From DAOUGC01 sp034429695 (GTDB lineage: Bacteria > Chloroflexota > Anaerolineae > Anaerolineales > Anaerolineaceae), in NCBI GenBank assembly GCA_034429695.1, contig DAOUGC010000012.1:1-16236 (forward strand): a DNA stretch of 16,236 nucleotides. The letters run 5' to 3'. Position numbers and translations under genes: made by a program. Under the pieces are notes generated by a model. The model saw nothing but the letters and a program-made list of their open reading frames with translations, ran no database searches and had not been told where the DNA came from. The first letter of the stretch is position 1. The number at the start of each line of letters is the position of its first letter. Shown here piece after piece: positions 5,300 to 13,118 of this stretch.

Positions 5300-6646
5300 A
5301 TGATAGGATTGAATTACGAACTCGAAGAACGCGAAGCAAGCGGCAACCCGGTGCGGGTTGGCCTGGTGGGCGCCGGACAGATGGGTACTGACGTGGTGGC
5401 AACCACCCAAATGATGCAGGGTTTGCGCATCGTGGTGACTGCCGATATAGACATCGAACGGGCCATTGCCGCCTACAAAATCGCCCGGATCGAAGGGGAT
5501 GTGGTGGTGGCTGAGACCGCCGAACAGGCCGACGCCGCTGTGCGTGACGGCAAGCTGGTGGCTGCCCGCGATTTCCGCGTGGTCACTGATATGCGCTGCA
5601 TCGATGTGATGCTGGAAGCCACTGGCGTACCCGAGATCGGCGCGCTGGCTGCGTTGCGCTCGGCCCGCGCCGGACAGGACCTGGCGATGATGAACGTAGA
5701 GACCGACATCACCGTGGGGCCCATCCTGCACTGGTACGCGCAACAAAAGGGCGTGCTGTACGCGCTGGCCGCCGGCGATGAACCGGCTGCCTGCAAGGAA
5801 CTGTACGACCTGGCCGTCTCGATGGGTTTCACCATTGTCGCTGCCGGCAAGGGCAAAAACAACCCGCTCGACCGCCACGGCACCCCTGCCGATCCACGCA
5901 TCCAGGCCGAGGCTGCGCGGCGCGGATTGAGCCCCAACATGTTAATCGAATTTATTGACGGCTCCAAGACCATGATCGAAATGGCTGCCGTTTCCAATGC
6001 CACCGGGCTGATCCCGGATGTGCGCGGCATGCACGGGCCAACCACCGACCGCGACCATTTGAACCAGACCTTTGCGCTGCAAGAGGAAGGCGGGGTGTTA
6101 ACCAAAATGGGCGTGGTGGATTACGGCATCGGGCGGGTTGCGCCGGGCGTGTTCCTGATCGTGCGAACCGACCACCCGCGCCTGCGCGAAGCCATGATCC
6201 TGCGTGACATGGGCAACGGCCCGTATTACACGCTGTTCCGCCCGTTCCACCTGTGCAGCATCGAGGTGCCGCTCACCTGTGCCATGCTGGCCATCCGCAA
6301 GAAATCCAACATGGTGCCGCTCAACCGCCTGGTCTCCGAGGTGTTTGCGGTGGCCAAGCGCGATCTGGAGAGCGGTGAAACGCTGGACGCCATTGGCGGG
6401 ACCACCTACTACAGCCTGATCGATACGTACGAAAACGCCAGAGCCGAGTGCCTGCTGCCCATCGGGCTGGCCAAGGGCGCAAAACTGACCCGGCCGGTGA
6501 AGATGGACACCCCCATCACCTGCGCAGATGTTGAGATTAAACCGTCCACCGTGTGGCGGCTCAGGCAATTGCAGGAAGCCTGGTTTGACGGCAAAATTAA
6601 TGAAGCAGATTTGCTCAGCGCAGTGGATGCGCTCGCCATCAATTGA
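5300..6646 (+). CDS. SAF-domain NAD(P)-dependent oxidoreductase of the DRL / DXR-II type (COG4091)
   Basis: The 448-residue protein opens with a Rossmann loop, GLVGAGQMG (21-29). It carries the long conserved blocks of the family once annotated as homoserine dehydrogenase-like: MMNVETDITVGP (130-141), AAGDEPAAC (157-165), VAAGKGKNN (180-188), EFIDGSKTMIEMAA (217-230), GMHGP (243-247) and GGVLTKMGVVDYGIG (264-278). A C-terminal SAF domain lies at about 347-415. These blocks match what I recall of Brucella abortus DRL, which converts 1-deoxy-D-xylulose 5-phosphate to 2-C-methyl-D-erythritol 4-phosphate. Family membership is well supported; the same reaction is not, since many members probably act on other sugar phosphates. 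Lying between a polyol dehydrogenase and an isomerase, it more likely catalyses a catabolic oxidation or rearrangement. It starts 15 bases after its neighbour with a poor ribosome site, and the next gene follows after 23 bases. Confidence 0.82.
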   Translation: MIGLNYELEEREASGNPVRVGLVGAGQMGTDVVATTQMMQGLRIVVTADIDIERAIAAYKIARIEGDVVVAETAEQADAAVRDGKLVAARDFRVVTDMRCIDVMLEATGVPEIGALAALRSARAGQDLAMMNVETDITVGPILHWYAQQKGVLYALAAGDEPAACKELYDLAVSMGFTIVAAGKGKNNPLDRHGTPADPRIQAEAARRGLSPNMLIEFIDGSKTMIEMAAVSNATGLIPDVRGMHGPTTDRDHLNQTFALQEEGGVLTKMGVVDYGIGRVAPGVFLIVRTDHPRLREAMILRDMGNGPYYTLFRPFHLCSIEVPLTCAMLAIRKKSNMVPLNRLVSEVFAVAKRDLESGETLDAIGGTTYYSLIDTYENARAECLLPIGLAKGAKLTRPVKMDTPITCADVEIKPSTVWRLRQLQEAWFDGKINEADLLSAVDALAIN

Positions 6647-6669
6647 TTGCATACAAGGAGAAGTGAAGC

Positions 6670-8079
6670 ATGGCAAAAGTTACCCTGGGTGTGATTGTTG
6701 GCAACCGCGATTTCTTCCCCGACCGGCTGGTGACTGAAGCGCGCGCTGACATCCTTTCGCTGTTCAAGGAAATGGATATCGAAGCGGTTATTCTGGATGA
6801 CAGCGCCACCAAGCTGGGCGGCGTTGAAACCTGGGCGCACGCCAAAATCTGCGCTGATCTCTTCAAGAAAAACGCCGACCGCATTGACGGCATTCTGGTT
6901 ACGCTGCCCAACTTTGGTGATGAAAAGGGCGTTGCAGACGCCGTTCGCCTTTCAGGGCTGCACGTACCCATTCTGGTGCAGGCTTACCCGGACGACCTCG
7001 GCCAGTTAACTGTCGAACGCCGCAGGGACGGCTTCTGCGGAAAAATTTCTGTGTGCAACGACCTGCGCCAGTACGGTTATCCCTACAGCCTGACCTCGCT
7101 CCACACGGTGCACCCGCTGACCGACAGCTTCAGGGCAGACCTGCGCAGGTTTGTGGGCGTGTGCCGCGTGGTGAAGGGCCTCAGGAATGCCCGCTTTGGC
7201 GCCATCGGCGCGCGGCCTGGCAACTTCAATACCATGCGTTATAGCGAAAAGCTGCTGCAGGCTTACGGCATCAGTGTGGTCACGGTGGACTTCTCTGAAA
7301 TTCTGGGCAACGCCAGCCGCATGAGCGACGACGATGCTGTGGTGAAAGCCAAACTGGATGAAATTCGCGGTTACGCCCGCGCCGATGGCGTGCCTTCGCC
7401 GGCGCTGCTGCGCATGGCCAAGCTGGGCATTGCCATTGATGAATGGATGGGCGCATACGACCTGAACGCCAGCGCGATCCAGTGCTGGACCTCGCTGCAG
7501 CAGAACTACCACATCAATGTTTGCACCCTGATGAGCATGATGAGCGAGCGGCTGATGCCATCGGCCTGCGAGGTGGACATCACCGGCGTGGCTTCGATGT
7601 ATGCGCTGCAACTGGCATCGGGTACACCCAGCGCACTGGTGGATTGGAACAACAATTACGGCAGCGACCCTGACCGGTGCGTGCTGTTCCACTGCGGCAA
7701 CTGGGCAAAGAGCTTCCTGCCAGACATCGAGATCAAAAACGCCGAGATCCTCTCGACCACGCTCGGCACCGAGAACACCTACGGCGCCGTGGCCGGGCGG
7801 GTTCCGGCCGGGCCTTTGACTTACGCGCGCATCAGTACTGACGACACCTACGGCATGATCCGCACCTATGTGGGTGAGGGCGAGTTCACCGATGACGTGC
7901 TGGATACCTTTGGCGCCCGCGCCGTGGTGCACGTACCCAACCTGCAAAACCTGATGCAGTACATCTGCAACAACGGTTTTGAACACCACTGCGCCATGAG
8001 CGCATCCCATTCGGCAGGCGTCCTTGCTGAAGCATTTGAGACCTATTTCGGCTGGGAAGTATATAACAACGAGGCTTAG
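6670..8079 (+). CDS. L-fucose/L-arabinose isomerase-family protein
   Basis: The 469-residue cytoplasmic protein resembles the FucI-like group (COG2407), which interconverts aldoses and ketoses using Mn2+. Features that fit are ILVTLPNFGDE (75-85) in the first alpha/beta domain, FGAIGARPGNFNTMRYSE (176-193), and the C-terminal metal region. There CEVDITG places Glu301, LVDWNNNYG places Asp325 and LFHCGNW places His341; GTENTYGAVAGRVPAGPLTYARIS follows. E. coli FucI (591 residues) is longer, so this belongs to a shorter, divergent subgroup and its sugar cannot be named. The ribosome site AAGGAG lies 9 bases before the ATG. The 209-base gap after it, with a hairpin, separates the first enzyme block from the transporter block. 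Confidence 0.82.
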   Translation: MAKVTLGVIVGNRDFFPDRLVTEARADILSLFKEMDIEAVILDDSATKLGGVETWAHAKICADLFKKNADRIDGILVTLPNFGDEKGVADAVRLSGLHVPILVQAYPDDLGQLTVERRRDGFCGKISVCNDLRQYGYPYSLTSLHTVHPLTDSFRADLRRFVGVCRVVKGLRNARFGAIGARPGNFNTMRYSEKLLQAYGISVVTVDFSEILGNASRMSDDDAVVKAKLDEIRGYARADGVPSPALLRMAKLGIAIDEWMGAYDLNASAIQCWTSLQQNYHINVCTLMSMMSERLMPSACEVDITGVASMYALQLASGTPSALVDWNNNYGSDPDRCVLFHCGNWAKSFLPDIEIKNAEILSTTLGTENTYGAVAGRVPAGPLTYARISTDDTYGMIRTYVGEGEFTDDVLDTFGARAVVHVPNLQNLMQYICNNGFEHHCAMSASHSAGVLAEAFETYFGWEVYNNEA

Positions 8080-8136
8080 TGGTGAGAGACATGCAAATCA
8101 TGTCGAAAGGAGGTGGATGGCCTCGCAGGATATTGA

Positions 8137-8292
8137 ATGAAGAGAATCGCTTATGGAGAAAAAAGAGGTACAGATTGCCGATCCATTTGCGCTGAACACG
8201 GCAACCTGTACCAGTCACATGGATTAAAAACCCATGATTTCTATTCTACCAAATCGCCACTGCGCAAGTTTGATTTAAGGAGAATGAAATGA
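8137..8292 (+). CDS. Possible 51-residue small ORF overlapping the start of the binding-protein gene
   Basis: ATG at 8137 opens a 51-codon frame that ends at TGA 8290-8292, overlapping the ATG of the binding-protein gene (8289) in an ATGA arrangement typical of coupled genes. An AGGA lies six bases upstream. The peptide is basic with no recognised motif, and the hairpin at 8167-8212 lies inside it. The overlap may be chance. A 34-codon frame (8091-8195) in another phase is no better supported. Confidence 0.2.
   Translation: MKRIAYGEKRGTDCRSICAEHGNLYQSHGLKTHDFYSTKSPLRKFDLRRMK
8167..8212 (+). ncRNA. Strong mRNA hairpin before the binding-protein gene
   Basis: GGTACAGATTGCCG (8167-8180) pairs with CGGCAACCTGTACC (8199-8212): 13 of 14 positions, one A-C mismatch, 18-base loop. 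No U run follows, so it is not a standard terminator. It could protect a 3' end, mark an mRNA processing point, or be a protein or ligand site controlling the transporter block. The structure is seen; the role is inferred. Confidence 0.5.
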
Positions 8293-9332
8293 AGCATCTG
8301 TACAAGATTTTGTCGGTTTTGATCCTGGTTACGCTGATGCTGACCGCCTGCGCTCCCAAAGCAGCGCCTGCAGCCGATTCGGCTGTTGCGCCCGTATCTG
8401 ATGAGGCAAAGAGCTACACCATTTGCTTTGCCTTCCAGGACCTGGAGACTGAGTTCTGGATGGCCGGTCACAAAGCGATCACCGAGACCCTGAAGGAAAA
8501 GGGTTACAAAGTGGTCGAGATGAACTCGAACGAGGATGCCAACAAGCAGCTCGAGCAGGTGAAGAACTGCATTGCCCAGAAGGTTGACGGCATCATGGTC
8601 ATCCCTGTGGACGGTTCCATCGCGCTGAAGCTGATTGAAGAAGCCAACAAAGCCGACATCCCCATTGGCATATTCAACCGCCCGCCGCAGAGTGACGAAG
8701 GCAATGCACTGACCGTGGTTGCCAACAACGAGAAAATCGCTGAAGCAACGGTTGAGTACATGGCGCAGGAAGCCATGAAGTTGAACCGCAAGATGAAACC
8801 CCTCATCATGGTTGGCGACCTGGGCGATCCCAATGCCGTTGGCCGCAAGCAGGGTTTCTACAATGTGATCGAGAAGTACCCCGACCTGTTCGAGACCCCG
8901 GTCGAGGTTGCCACCAAGTGGAATGCTGACGTCGCCCGCGACGGCCTGCAGGCAGCCATGACCGCCAATCCTGACATCGACTTCATCTTCACCTCGTCAG
9001 ACTTCCTGTATCCCACCATCCAGGGCGTGCTTGAGCCGCTGGGCAAGTGGGCTCCGATTGGCGACCCCAACCATGTGCTCATGGGCGGCCTGGACGGCGA
9101 CAAGACGGCCTGCGGTTTGATGCAGCCCGACACCGCCTACGTGGATGCCACCGGCGTGCAGGACCTGTACTACGAAGCCGACACCCTGCTGGCTGAGATC
9201 ATCAAGGCTGTGGAAGCCGGCGAAAAGCAACCGGATGCCTGGTTGGATGACCCCGGTTTTGCTTTGACCCAGGGTAACATGGACACCAAAGAAATGGATA
9301 TGTGGGGCTGCAAGCTTTACCACGGTAAGTAG
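8289..9332 (+). CDS. Sugar-binding lipoprotein of a ribose-type ABC importer
   Basis: The 347-residue protein begins with a lipoprotein signal: Lys2 and Lys6, a hydrophobic core at 7-18 and the lipobox LTAC with Cys21. An Ala/Pro-rich linker to about residue 37 follows, consistent with membrane anchoring in a cell without an accessible periplasm. The mature part is a type I (Peripla_BP_4, ribose/xylose-like) binding protein. ICFAFQDLETEFWMAGHKAI is the first strand and ligand-facing helix; VDGIMVIPVDGS and ADIPIGIFNRPP lie in the next strands; DIDFIFTSSDFLYPTIQGVLEPLG and VLMGGLDGD come from the C-terminal lobe. Aromatics such as Phe and Trp in ETEFWMAG usually stack on the sugar. AAGGAG lies 6 bases before the ATG. 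Hairpins on both sides suggest that this gene is expressed above its neighbours. The ligand is unknown. Confidence 0.92.
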   Translation: MKHLYKILSVLILVTLMLTACAPKAAPAADSAVAPVSDEAKSYTICFAFQDLETEFWMAGHKAITETLKEKGYKVVEMNSNEDANKQLEQVKNCIAQKVDGIMVIPVDGSIALKLIEEANKADIPIGIFNRPPQSDEGNALTVVANNEKIAEATVEYMAQEAMKLNRKMKPLIMVGDLGDPNAVGRKQGFYNVIEKYPDLFETPVEVATKWNADVARDGLQAAMTANPDIDFIFTSSDFLYPTIQGVLEPLGKWAPIGDPNHVLMGGLDGDKTACGLMQPDTAYVDATGVQDLYYEADTLLAEIIKAVEAGEKQPDAWLDDPGFALTQGNMDTKEMDMWGCKLYHGK

Positions 9333-9351
9333 TTCTTGCTGGGTTCTCCTC

Positions 9352-9390
9352 CTGGCCGGAGGTGGGGTTGCAGCACCTGCCTCCGGCCGG
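9352..9390 (+). ncRNA. GC-rich mRNA hairpin between the binding-protein and permease genes
   Basis: GGCCGGAGG (9354-9362) and CCTCCGGCC (9380-9388) pair perfectly, and wobble plus GC pairs extend the stem on both sides to about 15 pairs with a short loop. No U run follows. Stable hairpins behind a binding-protein gene (as in malE-malF) protect the upstream mRNA from 3' decay and lower expression of downstream genes; that role is inferred here. Confidence 0.55.
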
Positions 9391-9448
9391 TACACTGAAG
9401 TGATAGCAGTGCGCGGTATTGATAATTTTGGATCATCAGGATTAACAA

Positions 9449-10534
9449 ATGGCTCAAACCAGTCCCATTCTTCAGCAAAAGATCATTCAATCACTCAGGG
9501 GGTTGCCGCGCAGGCTGCTGCTTTCGGATTATTTCATCCTTTATCTTTGTGTGGCATTATTCGCGGTGCTTGTTCCGTTTATTCCCATCATCGCAACGCC
9601 TTACAACCTGTCCAACCTGCTTTCCAACATCTGGCCGCTGTATGCGGTTGCCATCGGGCAAACCTTTGTGCTGATCATCGCCGGCATCGATCTTTCGCAG
9701 GGCGCGATCATCTCGCTCACCAGCGTGATCGGCGCATCGCTGATCGCCACACGCGTTGACCCTGCGGTTTTTGGCCAGAGTCCCATCTGGGGCGTGTTGC
9801 TGTTTGAAGACGGCGCGGTGCTGTCCCACTCCGCTGCAGGAGTGTGGATCGCGCTGGCGGTCATGCTGGCCATCGGGCTGCTGATCGGCTTCATCAACGG
9901 CGCGATCATCGCCTATGTGCGCATTCCGGCCTTCATGGTCACGCTGGTCACGCAGATCTTCTTCGCAGCGCTGGCAATATATTTCGTCAAATCGGAAAAC
10001 ATCATCAACCTGCCAGACGCCTACACCGGCATCGGCGGAGACAGCGGCATCCTGTCCATCCCGCTGGTGATCACCGCGCTGCTGGCGATTGCATCTCAGT
10101 TTGTGCTCAGCCGCACCATGTTTGGCCGCTGGCTGTACTCCATCGGCACCAACCTGCGCGCAGCGGTGGTCTCTGGCGTGCCGGAGCGCAGGGTGATCGT
10201 GCTGACCTACATGTTCAGTGGTTTTTGCGCCGCTGTGGCATCCATCATCTATTCATCGCGCATGGAAATGGGCCGGCCCACCCTGGGCGGACCGCTGCTG
10301 CTGGACATTGTGGGCGGTGCGGTGATCGGCGGGTCCAGCCTGTCTGGCGGCAAAGGCAAGGTGCTGTGGACGCTGTTCGGGGTGATGTTCCTTTCGCTGC
10401 TTGGTAATGCGCTGTCCCTGTTGAACGTTACTTTCTTCTGGATCGAGATCGTCAAGGGCGCTGTGATCCTGCTGGCCGCCCTGATCGATGTAACCCGCAC
10501 GCGCATTCTGCAGCATAACGTGCAAGCATGGTGA
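9449..10534 (+). CDS. Ribose-type ABC transporter permease (first)
   Basis: The 361-residue integral membrane protein belongs to the BPD_transp_2 / RbsC family. Hydrophobic segments begin near residue 28, with several more through to about 345. Family signatures are present: YAVAIGQTFVLIIAGIDLSQGAIISL (the conserved GIDLS-G motif, 65-90), IGLLIGFINGAIIAYVRIPAFMVTLVTQ (the GxxNG...RIPAFMVTL motif), YSIGTNLRAAVVSGV (cytoplasmic coupling loop) and DIVGGAVIGGSSLSGGKG near the end. It would pair with the second permease to form a heterodimeric channel. The ATG has AGGA seven bases upstream. Its last codons overlap the ATPase start by seven bases. A permease placed before the ATPase, with a second one after it, differs from the single-permease rbs operon and recalls dual-permease systems such as E. 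coli YtfT/YjfF. Confidence 0.92.
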   Translation: MAQTSPILQQKIIQSLRGLPRRLLLSDYFILYLCVALFAVLVPFIPIIATPYNLSNLLSNIWPLYAVAIGQTFVLIIAGIDLSQGAIISLTSVIGASLIATRVDPAVFGQSPIWGVLLFEDGAVLSHSAAGVWIALAVMLAIGLLIGFINGAIIAYVRIPAFMVTLVTQIFFAALAIYFVKSENIINLPDAYTGIGGDSGILSIPLVITALLAIASQFVLSRTMFGRWLYSIGTNLRAAVVSGVPERRVIVLTYMFSGFCAAVASIIYSSRMEMGRPTLGGPLLLDIVGGAVIGGSSLSGGKGKVLWTLFGVMFLSLLGNALSLLNVTFFWIEIVKGAVILLAALIDVTRTRILQHNVQAW

Positions 10535-12051
10535 ACCACATGGATGATTTTATCCTGCGATTTGGCAATATTGATAAAAGTTTCTTTGGCGTGCGGGTAT
10601 TAAAGAACATCAGCATGGATATCCAGCGGGGGCACACCGTGGGCCTGATCGGTGAAAACGGAGCGGGCAAATCCACTTTGATGAACATTCTGGGCGGTGT
10701 GGTGCCGTTTGACGCCGGAACCCTGCTGTTGGATGGGCAGGAATTCAAGCCTTCAGACCCGGCAGACGCCGCACGCAACGGCATCGCCTTCATTCACCAG
10801 GAACTCAACCTGTTCACCAACCTGAGCATTGCTGAAAATCTTTTCATCAGTGATTTTCCCCGCTGGAAGGGGCTGCCCCTGCTGGACAGAAAGCAGATCC
10901 GGCAGCGCGCGCAGGAATACCTCTCGTTGGTGGATCTGCACATTTCGGTGGATACCACCGTTGAAAAGCTTTCCCCTGGCGAACGCCAGTTGGTGGAGGT
11001 GGCCAAGGCGCTCAGCCAGGATGCCAGCATCATCATCTTCGATGAGCCAACCACATCACTGACCGCGCGTGAAACCGAGCGCCTGTTTGGCATCATCCAG
11101 CGCCTGCATGACAGCGGCAGGACGATTATTTACATCTCACACATCCTGCGGGATGTGCTGCAGATTGCAGATGACATTGTGGTGTTGCGCGACGGCGAAC
11201 TGGTGAACAGCGGACCCAAAGCCGGGTTCAGCATTCAAAAGATGATCTCGAGCATGGTGGGGCGCGATATTGACCAGCTTTACCCCGAGCGCACCGGCAA
11301 ACCCGAAAACGAAGTGATGCTGGAAGTGCGCGGCCTGTCGCGCAGCGGCATCGTGCACGATATCAATCTGGAACTGCGCAAGGGCGAGATTCTGGGTGTG
11401 TTCGGGCTGATGGGCTCGGGCCGCTCTGAACTGGCGCAGATCATCTTTGGCATCGAGTCCTACGATGAAGGCGACATCATCGTCAAGGGTAATCCGCGCA
11501 ATCACCGCTCACCGGTAAAGAGCATTCAGCAGAACATTGCCTTTGTCACCGAGAACCGCCGCGAAGAAGGCCTGATGATGACCTCAACCGTGGCCGAGAA
11601 CATGGCGCTGGTGGCGCTGCCGCGTTACACGCGACCGGTCAGCAATGTAATCCGCACAGGTTCGCTGCTGGACGGGGTGCGAAACATGGTGGCGCTGCTG
11701 CAGGTCAAGGTCAACGACGCTTTCCGCAACCAGGCCAAGGGTCTCAGCGGCGGCAACCAGCAGAAGGTGGTGCTGGGCAAGTGGCTGCTGGATCAGCCGT
11801 CCATTTTGATCGTTGACGAGCCGACCCGCGGTGTGGACGTTGGCGCGAAATTTGAAATTTACACCATCATCAACAACATTGCATCGCAGGGCGCAGCCAT
11901 CCTGTTCATCTCATCCGAAATTGAGGAACTGATCGGCATGTGCGACCGCATCCTGGTGATGGGTTTCGGCGAGATCCTGGGCGCGTTTGATCGCGAGGAT
12001 TTTGACCGCGAAAAAATTCTGCAGACAGCCTTCAGGGAAGGTGTGCAATGA
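10528..12051 (+). CDS. Double-domain sugar ABC transporter ATPase (RbsA/XylG type)
   Basis: The 507-residue cytoplasmic protein has two fused nucleotide-binding domains. Domain 1 has Walker A GENGAGKST (42-50), signature LSPGERQ (148-154) and Walker B IIIFDEPTT (168-176). Domain 2 has the degenerate Walker A GLMGSGRSE (293-301) that is normal for this subfamily, signature LSGGNQQK (406-413) and Walker B ILIVDEPTRGVD (426-437). Such proteins power uptake of monosaccharides by two membrane subunits. The ATG at 10528 overlaps the previous gene by seven bases and has no obvious ribosome site. A second Met codon at 10540 would also fit, so the exact start is uncertain by four codons. Its stop overlaps the next permease ATG by four bases (ATGA), indicating coupled translation. 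Confidence 0.94.
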   Translation: MVNHMDDFILRFGNIDKSFFGVRVLKNISMDIQRGHTVGLIGENGAGKSTLMNILGGVVPFDAGTLLLDGQEFKPSDPADAARNGIAFIHQELNLFTNLSIAENLFISDFPRWKGLPLLDRKQIRQRAQEYLSLVDLHISVDTTVEKLSPGERQLVEVAKALSQDASIIIFDEPTTSLTARETERLFGIIQRLHDSGRTIIYISHILRDVLQIADDIVVLRDGELVNSGPKAGFSIQKMISSMVGRDIDQLYPERTGKPENEVMLEVRGLSRSGIVHDINLELRKGEILGVFGLMGSGRSELAQIIFGIESYDEGDIIVKGNPRNHRSPVKSIQQNIAFVTENRREEGLMMTSTVAENMALVALPRYTRPVSNVIRTGSLLDGVRNMVALLQVKVNDAFRNQAKGLSGGNQQKVVLGKWLLDQPSILIVDEPTRGVDVGAKFEIYTIINNIASQGAAILFISSEIEELIGMCDRILVMGFGEILGAFDREDFDREKILQTAFREGVQ

Positions 12052-13091
12052 GCGGGCGAATGAAAAATCAGCGCGGGGTGATTGCCCTGCTCAAGAACAT
12101 GTCATTGATTTTGTTTGTGGTGATCTTCATTGGCTTCAGTCTGTTCAATTCGCGCTTTTCCAGCCCGGCCAACCTGGAGAACATCATCCTGTCCGCCACC
12201 GATGTCGGCATCATCGCCATCGGCATGACTTTTGTGCTGCTCACCGGCGGTATTGACCTGTCGGTGGGGGCCACCATGTACATCACGGCTGGTGTGCTGG
12301 CGCTGTTGCTGGAGACCGGCCTTGGGCTGCTGCCGTCCATTGCCATCGGCGTGCTGGCGGGCAGTCTGTGGGGCTGCTTCAATGCCTTCCTGATCACACG
12401 TGTCAAGATCATCCCCTTCATGGTCACGCTGGGTACGCTCACCGCTGGCCGCGGGCTGGGCCTGTTGATCACCCACTCGCGCCACATTTCGGTACCGGCT
12501 GAGATGCGCTTTGGAGCCACGCGCGTGTTTGGCATCCTGCCCATCCCGATCGTGATCTTTGCTGTGATGGTGATCCTGGCGGTGGTGATCCTGCAATACA
12601 CCGCCTTCGGACGGCAGATCTACGCCATGGGCAACGACCCAGACGCCGCCAAGAAAGCCGGTCTCAACACCGACCGCCTGACCATGATGGTGTACATCAT
12701 CAGCGGTTTTTGCGCTGCGATTGCAGCGGTGATCGCGGTGAGCCAGCAGGGGTCGGTATCTTCTTCCTTTGGGGAGAGCACCGAGTTTCAGGCCATCGCT
12801 GCCGCTGTACTGGGCGGCACCAGCCTGTTCGGCGGCGTCGGCAATGTCTTCCCCGGCACGGTGGTGGGTATACTATTGATACAGATGATCCAGAACGGCC
12901 TGATCTTCATGCAGGTGGATCTGTACCTGCAGGAGATGGTCAAAGCAATGGTGATCCTGTTTGCGGTGGTGGTGGATGCCCAGCGTACGTCGTTGATCAA
13001 ACGACTGGAACGGCGCAACATTCGCGTGGAAAAGACCGGCCGGCATGTGCTGGCGGAACGATCCACCCCGGCGGCTGAACCCGGCTCATAA
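12048..13091 (+). CDS. Ribose-type ABC transporter permease (second)
   Basis: The 347-residue membrane protein is a second RbsC-family permease. It begins with a short basic cytoplasmic tail (Lys6, Arg9) and a first hydrophobic segment at about 15-32. Signatures are GMTFVLLTGGIDLSVGATM (58-76), GCFNAFLITRVKIIPFMVTLGTLTAGRGL, YAMGNDPDAAKKAGL (coupling loop) and AVLGGTSLFGGVGNVFPGTVVG near the end. It is clearly diverged from the first permease, so the two are probably partners rather than copies of a recent duplication. The start overlaps the ATPase stop in an ATGA. The hydrophilic C-terminal tail (about 310-347, rich in Arg, Lys and Glu) is cytoplasmic. The kinase follows after 27 bases. Confidence 0.93.
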   Translation: MSGRMKNQRGVIALLKNMSLILFVVIFIGFSLFNSRFSSPANLENIILSATDVGIIAIGMTFVLLTGGIDLSVGATMYITAGVLALLLETGLGLLPSIAIGVLAGSLWGCFNAFLITRVKIIPFMVTLGTLTAGRGLGLLITHSRHISVPAEMRFGATRVFGILPIPIVIFAVMVILAVVILQYTAFGRQIYAMGNDPDAAKKAGLNTDRLTMMVYIISGFCAAIAAVIAVSQQGSVSSSFGESTEFQAIAAAVLGGTSLFGGVGNVFPGTVVGILLIQMIQNGLIFMQVDLYLQEMVKAMVILFAVVVDAQRTSLIKRLERRNIRVEKTGRHVLAERSTPAAEPGS

Positions 13092-13118
13092 CCCATCCCA
13101 ACAAGCGGTGGAGCAGCT

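Noticed and set aside
5300..6646. Homoserine dehydrogenase
   Set aside because: Older annotations use this name for the family, but the conserved blocks match the DRL/COG4091 group and no threonine or methionine pathway genes are nearby.
7006..8010. Long open frame (334 codons) on the minus strand opposite the FucI-like gene
   Set aside because: It is rich in His, Ala and Val with no family resemblance and lies wholly antisense to a well supported gene. Such frames arise from GC-rich codon use; similar antisense frames occur along the whole operon.
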